Shown: positions 26,362 through 35,420, counted from the first letter of the stretch. The stretch: DNA of 58,072 bases from an uncultured Lachnospiraceae bacterium (GCA_905201915.1 CAJKQE010000006.1:1-58072), one strand, 5' to 3'. The notes: generated from the sequence alone by a model not told the origin. Program-made: numbers and translations.

Positions 26362-29010
26362 TTATTCTTTTTCAATTCCTGCTGTTTCAATAATGAATTT
26401 AACTTTTCCATTCATATCCTGACTTGCTCCATCAAATGCTGTATAAGATTTATCCGCATTTTCTATTGCTTTCAAGCGATCCAAAACAGTCTGCAAATCT
26501 CCATTTAATGTATCATTTAATTTCTGAATACCTTCTTTATCAAATTCAGCCATTCCGTCTGCCAGTTTTACTGAGCCATCCTGAAGCTGTGTTACACCGG
26601 ATTTTAATTCTTTTCCTCCTGATGCAAGCTTAGAAGTTCCATCCTTTAAGGAAGAAGCTCCTGATGCAAGCTGTGCAATACCATTGCTTAATACACCTGC
26701 TCCCTGATTTAAAGTATTACCACCTTTTAAAAGTTCCTGACTGCCTGCTGTAACCTGTGCTGCTCCTGCATTTAACTGTTCATTATTTTGATTTAATTCC
26801 TGTGAACCGCTCTGAAGCTGTGCTGTTCCATCTGCCAGACTGGCTGCTCCCTGTGTAAGCTGTTCTATACCTGTACTTAACTGTGTTGCTCCATCTGATA
26901 ATGCTTCCAGTCCTCCCTGTAATTTCTGAGAGCCTACAGCAACTTGTGCTGCTCCTTCATTTAATGCAGTATTCTGTTTACATAATTCCCCACTTCCTGC
27001 TTTTAATGCAGCTACTGCATCTTTCAAAGTAGATGCCATTGTAGAAAATCCGCCCAGAGGCTTTACAGCTTCCCCAAAAGCTGTTACACCCTTTGTCAAT
27101 TCCTCTGCTCCTGCTGCTGCTGTTTGAGCTCCTGTCTTTAACTGTCCAATCTGCTCCTGAACTGCTCCAAAATCTGTACCTGCAATCTGCTGCTGTACTG
27201 CTGACATCTGTGCCTGAATATTCTTCAACTGAGCAACTGCCTCTGTATTTCCTGCATTTACCGGAACCTCAATGTTAGCAGAAGTTTGAACACCTACCGA
27301 AATATTACCCAGATTTGACAAAACTGCCTGTTGCTGTTCTTCTGTTAAGCCTGCGGCTGAAAGTGCAGCCGCTACATTGGTACGCTGCTGTGCGTTTGCC
27401 TGTGCATTCACTGCTGCATTTTCTTTTGCAATGGCTGTTTTCGCCTGCTCTGTGGCTGCTGCTGAACCGTTATCATTTAAACTTCCAATATAATTTTCAA
27501 TAATTCCGGCTGCACCTCCTGCACCTTGGGCTACTCCACCTGCTGCCTGTGCAAGTGCTCCTACGCTGGCTTCCATATTCCCCGCAGCAGCTTCAGCCTG
27601 TTTCGCACCCTCCTGTAACTGTCCTGCTCCGTTAATTAAAGCTTTTGAGCCTTCTGTAATTCCTTTTATTGCTTCCGGAAGCTGTTCTGTCTGACCAAGT
27701 GCTCCCTGTATCTGGCTGTTCAGCAATCCCAGACCTTTATCTACCTTATCAACACCTGCTGTATATGCACCAACACCCTCTTTTAATGTCTGTGCACCAT
27801 CTTTCAAATCTTTACTTCCTGTACTTAAATTTCCAATTCCCTGAACCAGTGCTTCTTTCTTCTCATTCAGAGTATCAATGCCACCTTTTAAAGTAGATGC
27901 TCCTTCTGCTGTTTTAGCAATACCTTCTCCTAATTTCGCAGAACCTGCTGTATAAGAACCTACACCTGTCTGTAACTGAGATGCGCCATTTTCCAGAGCT
28001 TCCATACCCTGTGTCAGACGAGAAATTCCGCTTAATAACTCACCTTTACTGCTGTTCATCTTATCAATACCGTTTTTTAACTGTCCGGCACCGTTATCAG
28101 CGCTATTTAATCCATTTACAAAAGTATCTGCAGAAGAATTCAATTTTGAAATACCGTCTTGTAATTCTTTGCTTCCTTTCACTAATGCTGTAGAAGACTC
28201 TGTAAGCTTATTCATGTTTTCCTTTAATTCATCTGCACTGTCTATTTCACCCAGATTTAATTCATCTAAAAGTCCTGTAGTTGCCACTGTTGCTGTCATA
28301 GATAACTCAAAATCTTTTACATCCGCTGTGATTTCCACAAAATCCGGAATTTCCAAATCTTTTAATTCCTCTGTTTCAGAAAGCTGCAAACTGTCAGAAA
28401 GTCCCGGAAAACCAAACCCCACAGCAATATTATTGTTACCGTCTGATAACACCTTACCATTTTCAATTTCTATGTTGGTAAACACATCTGTTGGTAAAAT
28501 CATAGCTGTCATCATCATAAAAGGTGTATAAATTTCTTCTTTATTGCCGTTTACTTCTGCTGTTTCCTGTTGTTTATTTTCATAATCAATACGAATTTTC
28601 ACTTTTCCACTTTTCCCAGCCAGATCAGAAGGTTGAATTTCCTTTCCATCTAAATAATAAGTAAGATTTACACCTACAGGAAGTTCCTTTGTTGTTTCTC
28701 CTTGATAATAAATATCTTTTCCATTAGCATCCCATGTAAGACTGCTGTCGCTTCCCTGTTTAAATCCTTCATCACCTTTTACATTTTGAATATTATTTAA
28801 TTCACTTTTATCTGTAAGCTGTGTATCGCCATCTATATTTTTTAACCAGTTACTTACAATCACATTTTCAGATTTTCCATTTTCATCCGCATTTACATAT
28901 ACGGTCTGCTCTTTCTCCGGAACTGCTGCCAATACAGAAGTTGTAGGGAGCATTACGGACATCATGACTGCCATACCTGTCAACATAGCCTGAACATTTT
29001 TTTTCTTCAT
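26362..29010 (-). CDS. Secreted xxxLxxG repeat protein
   Basis: An 882-residue exported protein: signal peptide to about residue 28 (TTSVLAAVPEKE), then a ~220-residue beta-rich domain. A very long region of heptad-like repeats with the pattern LxxGxxxLxxG follows (LKNGIDKMNSSKGEL, LSTGIEQLTQGAASLADG), rich in Ala, Gly, Gln and Asn and likely to form an extended coiled rod. The repeat family is known from YhgE/Pip proteins and EsaA, but here there is no C-terminal membrane anchor. Start has AGGAGG. It lies 13 nt behind the MMPL gene, so the two form an operon and probably a physical pair. Confidence 0.85.
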   Translation of the reverse strand: MKKKNVQAMLTGMAVMMSVMLPTTSVLAAVPEKEQTVYVNADENGKSENVIVSNWLKNIDGDTQLTDKSELNNIQNVKGDEGFKQGSDSSLTWDANGKDIYYQGETTKELPVGVNLTYYLDGKEIQPSDLAGKSGKVKIRIDYENKQQETAEVNGNKEEIYTPFMMMTAMILPTDVFTNIEIENGKVLSDGNNNIAVGFGFPGLSDSLQLSETEELKDLEIPDFVEITADVKDFELSMTATVATTGLLDELNLGEIDSADELKENMNKLTESSTALVKGSKELQDGISKLNSSADTFVNGLNSADNGAGQLKNGIDKMNSSKGELLSGISRLTQGMEALENGASQLQTGVGSYTAGSAKLGEGIAKTAEGASTLKGGIDTLNEKKEALVQGIGNLSTGSKDLKDGAQTLKEGVGAYTAGVDKVDKGLGLLNSQIQGALGQTEQLPEAIKGITEGSKALINGAGQLQEGAKQAEAAAGNMEASVGALAQAAGGVAQGAGGAAGIIENYIGSLNDNGSAAATEQAKTAIAKENAAVNAQANAQQRTNVAAALSAAGLTEEQQQAVLSNLGNISVGVQTSANIEVPVNAGNTEAVAQLKNIQAQMSAVQQQIAGTDFGAVQEQIGQLKTGAQTAAAGAEELTKGVTAFGEAVKPLGGFSTMASTLKDAVAALKAGSGELCKQNTALNEGAAQVAVGSQKLQGGLEALSDGATQLSTGIEQLTQGAASLADGTAQLQSGSQELNQNNEQLNAGAAQVTAGSQELLKGGNTLNQGAGVLSNGIAQLASGASSLKDGTSKLASGGKELKSGVTQLQDGSVKLADGMAEFDKEGIQKLNDTLNGDLQTVLDRLKAIENADKSYTAFDGASQDMNGKVKFIIETAGIEKE

Positions 29011-29023
29011 ATTAAAAAACCTC

Positions 29024-31099
29024 CTATTTCTGTTTTCTTAATCTAAAATTTTTACTTGTTTTACATATAACTCCATCAAAAATCCAGTACATTGCCGGTA
29101 AGAACAAGAGAACAGACGCCATACTGATTAACGCACCCCTTGCCATAAGCAGGCACAAGGAACTAATCATATCAATCTTAGAATAAAGTCCAACTCCAAA
29201 AGTAGCTGCGAAGAAACTGAATGCAGATACCATAACCGGTCTGATACTGCTTCCCAGTGCAATACTAATGGATGTTTTTTTATCATGTCCGAAACATCGT
29301 TCCTGCTCATATCTGCTGGTCATTAAAATAGCATAATCAACCGTTGCTCCTAACTGAATTGTCCCAATTACAATCGATGCTATAAAAGGCAACTCTGTTC
29401 CTGTCAGGTACGGAATACCCATGTTAATAAAAATTGCACCTTCAATTACCAAAACCAAAATAATCGGCAATGAAATAGACTTAAATACAAACAAAATAAT
29501 CAAAAATACTGCCAAAATTGAAACTGCACTTACAACCTTAAAGTCATGGTCTGTAATCTCAATTAAATCCTTAGTACATGGTGCTTCACCTACCAGCATT
29601 CCTGCCGGATCATACTTTTTCAGAATTTTATTTAATTCATCAATCTGCTTATTTACTTCATCTGATGCTGTCTGATACTGATTTGTAATTAACATCAATT
29701 CGTAATTATCACTTTTCAAAATTTCTTTTATATCATCAGGAATCATACTTTCCGGGAAAGACGGACCAATAATTGTTTCCAGTCCTAATACCTCTTTTAC
29801 ACCTTTAACCTTTTTCATTTCATCAATCATTTTATAGGTGTCTTTTTCTGAAATTTTATTATCCAGCAAAATCATGTGGGCTGCGCCCATATTATAATCT
29901 TTCTGAAGCTTTTCATTTGCCTGGATAGACTCTAATTCCTTTGGCAAACTGGAATCCAGATTATAATAAACTTTTGTATTTGCCTGAAAATATGCAAATG
30001 GAATAAACAACGCTACACATAAAAATGCAAGAGCTTTATGATGTTTCACCAGAAATTCCGGCACTTTTGGAAAATCCGGTATTAGCTGGCGATGTTTTGT
30101 CTTTTCCAATGCTCTATCAAAAATCATAATCATGGAAGGCAATACTGTTACACAACAGATTACTCCGAAGATAACACCTTTTGCCATAACAACTCCTAAA
30201 TCCATACCCAATGTAAAGCTCATGAAACAAAGAGCAATAAATCCGGCAATTGTAGTAATAGAACTTCCTACAACAGATTTAATGGTAGCTGCAATGGCCT
30301 GGGCCATGGCTTCTTTATGATTATCACCAAATCGTGCTCTCTGTTCCTGATAGCTATGCCACAGGAAAATGGAATAATCCATAGTAACACCCAGCTGAAG
30401 TACTGCACTCAAAGCTTTTGTAATATAAGAAATCTCTCCTTGGAATACATTCGTTCCCATATTATAGGCTATGGCAATTCCGATACTCGCCAGAAATAAA
30501 AACGGGATTAAATAAGATTCCATGGTAAGTGCCAGAACAATACAGGACAATACAACAGCGATCAATACGTAAACCGTAACCTCTGACTCTGCCAGATTTT
30601 TTGTATCTGTAACAATTGCTGACATACCACTGACAAAGCATTGTTTTCCTGCCAACTTACGAATATCTCCGATTGCATCCATTGTTTCATCTGCAGATGT
30701 TGTTGTATCAAAAATAATAAACATCATCGTTGAGTCATCTGCAAACAAAACTTTTTTAATTTTTTCCGGTAACATCTCTGCCGGAATACTGATGTCTGAC
30801 AAGCTGTCATACCAGACTACTTTGGCAACATGGTCTACTTTTTCAATTTTTTTCTTTAAAGCAGCCACATCTTTATTTTCCATGCCTTCACAGACAAACA
30901 TGGAATACGCTCCTGTACCAAATTCATCTACCAGAATATCCTGCCCTTTCATAGTTTCAATATCATCCGGTAAATAATACAGTACATCATAGTTTACTCT
31001 CGTATTCAAATACCCGATTGCTGATGGAATTAACAGCAAAAGACTTAAAATAAAAATTGGAATACGAAACTTAACAATTTTTCTTCCCAACTTTAGCAT
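29024..31099 (-). CDS. MMPL/RND family membrane transporter
   Basis: A 691-residue RND-superfamily protein of MMPL type: two repeats, each with one helix, an extracytoplasmic loop, and five clustered helices. The GVTMDYSIFLWHSY and GATVDYAILMTSRYEQER blocks are the paired proton-relay motifs of helix 4, one per half. Such pumps move lipids, drugs or peptides out. A tight operon with a secreted LxxG-repeat protein and divergent TetR control suggest a regulated export or envelope-maintenance system. GGGAGG lies 7 nt before the ATG. Confidence 0.93.
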   Translation of the reverse strand: MLKLGRKIVKFRIPIFILSLLLLIPSAIGYLNTRVNYDVLYYLPDDIETMKGQDILVDEFGTGAYSMFVCEGMENKDVAALKKKIEKVDHVAKVVWYDSLSDISIPAEMLPEKIKKVLFADDSTMMFIIFDTTTSADETMDAIGDIRKLAGKQCFVSGMSAIVTDTKNLAESEVTVYVLIAVVLSCIVLALTMESYLIPFLFLASIGIAIAYNMGTNVFQGEISYITKALSAVLQLGVTMDYSIFLWHSYQEQRARFGDNHKEAMAQAIAATIKSVVGSSITTIAGFIALCFMSFTLGMDLGVVMAKGVIFGVICCVTVLPSMIMIFDRALEKTKHRQLIPDFPKVPEFLVKHHKALAFLCVALFIPFAYFQANTKVYYNLDSSLPKELESIQANEKLQKDYNMGAAHMILLDNKISEKDTYKMIDEMKKVKGVKEVLGLETIIGPSFPESMIPDDIKEILKSDNYELMLITNQYQTASDEVNKQIDELNKILKKYDPAGMLVGEAPCTKDLIEITDHDFKVVSAVSILAVFLIILFVFKSISLPIILVLVIEGAIFINMGIPYLTGTELPFIASIVIGTIQLGATVDYAILMTSRYEQERCFGHDKKTSISIALGSSIRPVMVSAFSFFAATFGVGLYSKIDMISSLCLLMARGALISMASVLLFLPAMYWIFDGVICKTSKNFRLRKQK

Positions 31100-31116
31100 G
31101 ATCTTTCCTCCCTTTA

Positions 31117-31129
31117 TGACTATTGGTCA
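31117..31129. promoter_or_regulatory. TetR operator candidate 1
   Basis: TGACTATTGGTCA, an inverted repeat of TGAC/GTCA, next to the MMPL ribosome binding site. First of three sites on a 34-bp period. Confidence 0.75.
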
Positions 31130-31135
31130 TTTATT

Positions 31136-31164
31136 GTTATACTCCAAAACTGACTAATAGTCAA
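31136..31164 (-). promoter_or_regulatory. Promoter of the MMPL operon
   Basis: TTGACT and TATAAC spaced 17 bp on the minus strand. Operator 2 covers the -35 box, so binding there would block polymerase. Confidence 0.65.
31151..31163. promoter_or_regulatory. TetR operator candidate 2
   Basis: TGACTAATAGTCA is a nearly perfect palindrome that overlaps the MMPL -35 box. It starts 34 bp after site 1. Confidence 0.8.
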
Positions 31165-31184
31165 TATATGTTTTATATAATTTA

Positions 31185-31197
31185 TGACTAAAAGTCA
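31185..31197. promoter_or_regulatory. TetR operator candidate 3
   Basis: TGACTAAAAGTCA, starting 34 bp after site 2, upstream of the MMPL promoter and about 50 bp from the tetR -35 box. Confidence 0.75.
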
Positions 31198-31247
31198 TTT
31201 TCATTTTTATGCAAAATGTGGAAAATTTATTACAGCTGTTTTTTCAT

Positions 31248-31277
31248 TTGACTTTTTGGACGTTTCATTTCTATAAT
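31248..31277 (+). promoter_or_regulatory. Promoter of the TetR gene
   Basis: TTGACT and a perfect TATAAT with 18 bp spacing, clear of the three operator candidates. Confidence 0.6.
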
Positions 31278-31320
31278 TGAGCAAGAACTTTAAGTTTTTT
31301 GGAAAAAGAGGGTTGGAGAA

Positions 31321-31923
31321 ATGAGTAAAATTGATAACAACAAGCAACAAAAAAGGGACTCCCTTTTAGAGTCCGCTTTCTCTTTATTTATTAACAATGG
31401 TTTTAACAAAACTTCTATCTCGGATATCGTAAATCAGGCAGGTGTGGCAAAAGGTACTTTTTACCTTTATTTTAAGGATAAATACGATATCCGCAATCAT
31501 TTAATTAGCCATAAGGCCAGTCAGGTATTTCAAATTGCCTATAATGACCTTCTGAAACATGAAAGTATTACAGACTTTGAAGAACAAGTGCTCTTCATCA
31601 TTGATAAGATTTTAGACCAGCTGGCAGCAAATCATAATCTTGTAAAATTATTATCAAAACATTTAAGCTGGGGATTTTTCAAGAATTCTTTGTTCTTTGC
31701 ACCGGGCAAAGATATTCCGCCTATTTATACTATATATGAAAGTTTACTGGAAAAATCCACCTATACCTACCGCACACCAGAGGTTATGATGTACATGATT
31801 TTAGAATTGGTAAGCGGCACCAGTTACAATACGATTCTTTTTAATCAACCGATATCTTTGGAAGAAATTAAAAATCCCCTCTATGAGTCCATAAAAGGGA
31901 TTTTCAAACAATTCAGAGTTTAA
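31321..31923 (+). CDS. TetR family transcriptional regulator
   Basis: N-terminal TetR helix-turn-helix at about 10-55 (LLESAFSLFINNGFNKTSIS, then VNQAGVAKGTFYLYFKDKYD), followed by an all-helical ligand domain. 200 residues is typical. It is divergent from the MMPL/LxxG operon, and three evenly spaced palindromes sit in the shared intergenic region, so it almost certainly represses that operon. Its 3' end overlaps the brnQ end convergently by 4 bp. The inducer is unknown. Confidence 0.93.
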   Translation: MSKIDNNKQQKRDSLLESAFSLFINNGFNKTSISDIVNQAGVAKGTFYLYFKDKYDIRNHLISHKASQVFQIAYNDLLKHESITDFEEQVLFIIDKILDQLAANHNLVKLLSKHLSWGFFKNSLFFAPGKDIPPIYTIYESLLEKSTYTYRTPEVMMYMILELVSGTSYNTILFNQPISLEEIKNPLYESIKGIFKQFRV

Positions 31924-33227
31924 CATTTCTTAAAAACATACAAAACACTGGTGAGCGCTGCTGCTGCAATTGCAACTGCAACCCAGCCAAGTCCCATGGA
32001 ATACAGCGGCAGTGCATGACACCAGTCACTTAAAAATCCCAGCGGAACTTTTAATTGCTTATCTAATACGTAAATGATACTGATACAGCCTACTGCTGTA
32101 ATCGTCCACGGATAAATATACGGATTATTCTTTATCCATCTGTCACAAATTCCCAAAACAATTAACATAATAGAAATTGGATAAATTGCATTCAAAATTG
32201 GAATTGATATTCCCAAAATTGTATTCAGTCCCTGATTACATACAAGGAATGAAAAACCGGAAATTAAAAATACCCACTGTGTATAAGAAATCTTCTTTGT
32301 AAGTGTGGAAAAATACTGGGAAATAGAAGTAATCAGTCCCACACAGGTTGTCAGACATGCCAGCGTAAAAATCGCTGCCAGAAGCACTGCTCCCGGACCT
32401 CCAAACAACTGTTTTACAATGCAACGAAGAGTCCAAGCACCATTTTCCTGAATAGGAAATACGTTAGAGCTTCCCATTCCCATATAAGAAAGCATTAAAT
32501 ATACCAGTGACAAAATCGTTCCGGCAAAAATACCGGCACGAACGGTATAGCTCATAACACTCTTTTTACTCTCAATTCCAAGACTTGTAATCGTTGTCGC
32601 AATCACCAATCCAAAGTTTAATGCGGCAATCGTATCCATGGTCTGATAACCTTCTAAAAAGCCCTTTGCCAGAGGATTTCCGGCATAAGCTTCCTGTGCT
32701 GCTGCTATATTCACTTCTCCTCGAAATACATAATTTATAAATACAAATACTAAAAGTAACAATAATGTAGGTGTCAAAAACTTTCCAATACGTTCCACTA
32801 ATTTATTCGGTGTCATAGCCAGCCATGCTGCCAAAACAAAAAATACCAATGAAAAAATCACCATGCAAATAGTAACCGATGCTTCTTTTGGAAGATAAGG
32901 AGCTACTGCCATCTCAAAAGGTACAGAAGCTGCACGAGGAATTCCCAACCCCGGTCCTATGGACAAATAAATTAAAATAGTAAAAATCATAGAAAAACGA
33001 GTTCCTACTTTCTGAGAAAGTTTATCCAGTCCATCAAAACGTGCAACAACAATAACCCCTAATACTGGCAATGCTACTGCTGTAATCAAAAATCCTAAAA
33101 TAGCAAGTGGCATCTTCTCTCCTGCATTCTGTCCTAAAAAAGGTGGAAAAATCAGATTTCCTGCACCAAAGAACAGAGAAAACAACATAAAACTTACCAG
33201 CAACATCTTTTTCTTTCCTAGTTTCAT
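31920..33227 (-). CDS. brnQ: Branched-chain amino acid carrier
   Basis: A LIV-cation symporter (BrnQ family) taking up leucine, isoleucine and valine with Na+ or H+. Family starting block LFFGAGNLIFPPFLGQNAG is intact, with GPGLGIPRAASVPFEMAV following and about 12 membrane helices across 435 residues. AAGGAGG precedes the ATG. It is led by a T-box riboswitch with an isoleucine specifier, so expression should rise when tRNA-Ile is uncharged. Confidence 0.95.
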   Translation of the reverse strand: MKLGKKKMLLVSFMLFSLFFGAGNLIFPPFLGQNAGEKMPLAILGFLITAVALPVLGVIVVARFDGLDKLSQKVGTRFSMIFTILIYLSIGPGLGIPRAASVPFEMAVAPYLPKEASVTICMVIFSLVFFVLAAWLAMTPNKLVERIGKFLTPTLLLLLVFVFINYVFRGEVNIAAAQEAYAGNPLAKGFLEGYQTMDTIAALNFGLVIATTITSLGIESKKSVMSYTVRAGIFAGTILSLVYLMLSYMGMGSSNVFPIQENGAWTLRCIVKQLFGGPGAVLLAAIFTLACLTTCVGLITSISQYFSTLTKKISYTQWVFLISGFSFLVCNQGLNTILGISIPILNAIYPISIMLIVLGICDRWIKNNPYIYPWTITAVGCISIIYVLDKQLKVPLGFLSDWCHALPLYSMGLGWVAVAIAAAALTSVLYVFKKC

Positions 33228-33310
33228 TACAAATCCTCCTTAGTATTTAAGAGTAAATACATCTCTTATGTGAGCTTTTTTATTCCATAGGCCACAGCTT
33301 CCTATAGAAT

Positions 33311-33344
33311 AAAAAAGAGTTGCCCTATCAAAAGGACAACTCTC
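33311..33344 (-). terminator. Intrinsic terminator of the T-box
   Basis: GAGAGTTGTCC pairs with GGGCAACTC, followed by a run of T. It competes with the antiterminator. Confidence 0.9.
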
Positions 33345-33573
33345 GTCGTGGTACCACCTTAATTCCCCACAAATACGTGGGCTCATTCACACATCAATTT
33401 AATGTGTATCACCTATAACGTGGCTCTACTCCGGCGTACCTACTTATTTCAGCTTACTTCTCCGGGATGATTTCACCTTTTGGTTTCCTTGACAGCTTCC
33501 ACCAACCGCTGCCTCTCTGTAAATTCCACCAAGGGCTACTTATTCCCATCAACGAATTTTACTCTTTTTCTTA
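33311..33573 (-). ncRNA. T-box riboswitch, isoleucine specifier
   Basis: Leader RNA before brnQ with the canonical T-box parts. Stem I opens with GATGGGAATAAGTAG, then an AGAGAGG element and GGTTGGTGGAAGCTG in the distal part. The specifier loop reads GAA-ATC-ATC (33466-33474); either reading frame gives an isoleucine codon. The antiterminator box is GGTGGTACCACG (33347-33358). The terminator hairpin GAGAGTTGTCC/GGGCAACTCTTTTTT is at 33311-33344. Uncharged tRNA-Ile should stabilise the antiterminator and allow read-through into brnQ. Confidence 0.92.
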
Positions 33574-33579
33574 AAATCT

Positions 33580-33608
33580 ATAATAAGCATTTCTTTTACA
33601 TTCGTCAA
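33580..33608 (-). promoter_or_regulatory. Promoter of the T-box/brnQ transcript
   Basis: TTGACG and TATTAT with 17 bp spacing on the minus strand, just upstream of the T-box. Confidence 0.65.
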
Positions 33609-33777
33609 GTGTTTTAATGAAATACTTATATTATATTGTATTGTAATAATAGAATTCCTCTGCTTTTTTGAATTATGCCTGAAATGGCGTTGAAATGTTT
33701 CTGTTTGCCCGTAAACCTCAATTTATGAGATTTACGGGTATTTTGACTTAATTTTTGAATTAGATATGATTTAGATA

Positions 33778-34614
33778 CTACATTTTAGAAATGAAATCAT
33801 CCAATGACTGTGCTTCCAGTGCTGCCTCCATCCAGCCTCTGACTATTTCTATATCTTGCTGTTGATGCAAGGTCTTCAAAAGAGTATCCGGCAGTTGTCC
33901 GTATCTGCTCAAAGCCATCTGAAGCATTCTAATTGCTTCATCTAATTGTCCGGACTTACGTCCTTCTTCTCTTCCTTCTTTTCTTCCTTCTCTTCGTTCA
34001 TCTTCCATCAATAATTCCAAAAGCATAAATCTCTCCTCCATTTCTCTACTATCCCTGATATGGGTGACCGATTTCTGCACTTGCCTTACATAGTCATCTT
34101 CAAAATCTTTCTGGCTTTCTTTTAAGTCTGCATGTACAAATCTCAGAAAAGAAACCAGCTCTTTTGGTACATCTTCCACATTTTTCCCACGGGTATTTAA
34201 AAACACAATACAGCGTCCGTCTTTTAGGGAAACTTCTTCTGTTTCCTCACAGGCTGTACGAAAGGTATACCGATACTTCCCTTCACCAAAAGGATCAAAA
34301 TCACAGAGAAAAATCACATAGCTGTCAGGAAGTTCTGCATATTCGTAGCCCTTAACTAAAAGATCCATATCCATGTGGCTTTGATAATAACGACTTCTGC
34401 GGCCAAGTGCCGGCTGCTTTAACACTTGCATTTCTACATTATAACGTGTATTGTTTTCATCCTTTGCATAAACATCTAAACGAACACCTTTATACTCTGG
34501 ATGATACACAATACTTTTCTCTGTGCTGATTTCCACATGATCCACTTTAATGGGAAGAGCACGTTCCAAAAAGCCCTTGCAGTTTTCCTCATCTGACATG
34601 ACTGCTGCAAACAT
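33778..34614 (-). CDS. Rpn family PD-(D/E)XK nuclease, 5' end damaged
   Basis: Rpn (recombination-promoting nuclease / putative transposase, PDDEXK) family protein, 278 residues as read. The catalytic region shows GVRLDVYAKD and the NVEMQ (ExQ) pair, then QPALGRRSRYYQS, FLCDFDPF and a charged RREGRKEGREEG coil near the C-terminus. Compared with the second copy, the normal start (ATG at 34656, with AGGA before it) is followed by TAA at the fifth codon. Only the internal ATG at 34614 remains, without a ribosome site. The nuclease core is otherwise intact. So this copy is probably poorly expressed or a young pseudogene. Confidence 0.8.
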   Translation of the reverse strand: MFAAVMSDEENCKGFLERALPIKVDHVEISTEKSIVYHPEYKGVRLDVYAKDENNTRYNVEMQVLKQPALGRRSRYYQSHMDMDLLVKGYEYAELPDSYVIFLCDFDPFGEGKYRYTFRTACEETEEVSLKDGRCIVFLNTRGKNVEDVPKELVSFLRFVHADLKESQKDFEDDYVRQVQKSVTHIRDSREMEERFMLLELLMEDERREGRKEGREEGRKSGQLDEAIRMLQMALSRYGQLPDTLLKTLHQQQDIEIVRGWMEAALEAQSLDDFISKM

Positions 34615-34693
34615 AAAGTTATTTTTGATTGTAAGATTTTTTTATAATGTGTTCATACTTTTCCTCCATCGGCAGAGGAGCTCTATAACATTC

Positions 34694-34723
34694 ATTATAA
34701 CAGACGGCGAAGAATTTTATCAA
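34694..34723 (-). promoter_or_regulatory. Promoter of Rpn copy 1
   Basis: TTGATA and TATAAT with 18 bp spacing on the minus strand. The same pair is conserved in copy 2. Confidence 0.6.
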
Positions 34724-34732
34724 TAACTCAAA

Positions 34733-35401
34733 TTATAAAATTATTTTTCCATCCTCAATATGCACGATTACATCTGCCTGTCTTGCAATTTCCAAATCAT
34801 GTGTCACTACAATTAAAGTCTGTCCAAACTGCTCCGAACACTGCTGCAATAAATCCAGCGTATCTTCCCCTGTCTTTTTATCCAAATTTCCCGTAGGTTC
34901 ATCTGCAAAAATAATCTGCGGTCTCGCCAACAGACAGCGGGCAATGGCTGCTCTTTGTTGTTCTCCACCGGAAAGCTCACATGGATATTTCTTCAATTTA
35001 TCCTCAAGTCTTAAAAGTCCTGTCACTTCCTCCAAAAATTGCTTATCTACTTTTCTCTGGTCTAACTTCAAAGGCATACAGATATTATTTAATACATTAA
35101 ATTCGTCCAATAAGTTAAACTGCTGAAACACAAAGCCCATATACCTTCTGCGAAATACCGCCATTTTCTCATCTGAATACTGATAAAGATTTTCTCCGTT
35201 TATAAATACTTCACCCTTTGTGGGACGGTCAAGTCCGCTTAATGTGTGTAAAAGTGTAGATTTTCCTGAACCGCTTTTTCCTATAATGGCATAGAACATT
35301 CCCTTCTCCACCTCCAGACTTACACCTCGAAGTGCAGGTACATCACCGGAAGATGTCTTATATGTTTTATAAATATTTTTTGCAGATAAAATAGTTCCCA
35401 T
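34733..35401 (-). CDS. ABC transporter ATPase (LolD/MacB type)
   Basis: ATPase subunit for FtsX-like permeases. Walker A GKSGSGKST, Q-loop FQQFNLL, signature LSGGEQQR, Walker B IIFADEPTGNLD and the VVTHD switch are all present. At 222 residues it is standard. It is the last gene of the six-gene minus-strand run that begins at 42344, and the only ATPase there. It must therefore serve one or both permeases. It ends 10 bp before the first Rpn repeat. Confidence 0.95.
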   Translation of the reverse strand: MGTILSAKNIYKTYKTSSGDVPALRGVSLEVEKGMFYAIIGKSGSGKSTLLHTLSGLDRPTKGEVFINGENLYQYSDEKMAVFRRRYMGFVFQQFNLLDEFNVLNNICMPLKLDQRKVDKQFLEEVTGLLRLEDKLKKYPCELSGGEQQRAAIARCLLARPQIIFADEPTGNLDKKTGEDTLDLLQQCSEQFGQTLIVVTHDLEIARQADVIVHIEDGKIIL

Positions 35402-35420
35402 AAAAAATTCCCCCTTTTCC

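Larger units (their letters stand above)
33642..34723 (-). repeat. Rpn unit, direct repeat copy 1
   Basis: A ~1.1 kb unit (promoter, Rpn gene and 3' flank) with close similarity to 42439-43508 in the same orientation. Similarity stops abruptly at the -35 box of each copy's own promoter. The segment 33708-33738 holds a hairpin (CCCGTAAA/TTTACGGG) that is unlike the one in copy 2. Confidence 0.9.

Noticed and set aside
26424..28193. Leucine-rich plus-strand frames across the LxxG-repeat gene
   Set aside because: Antisense shadows of a repetitive gene; no start signals.
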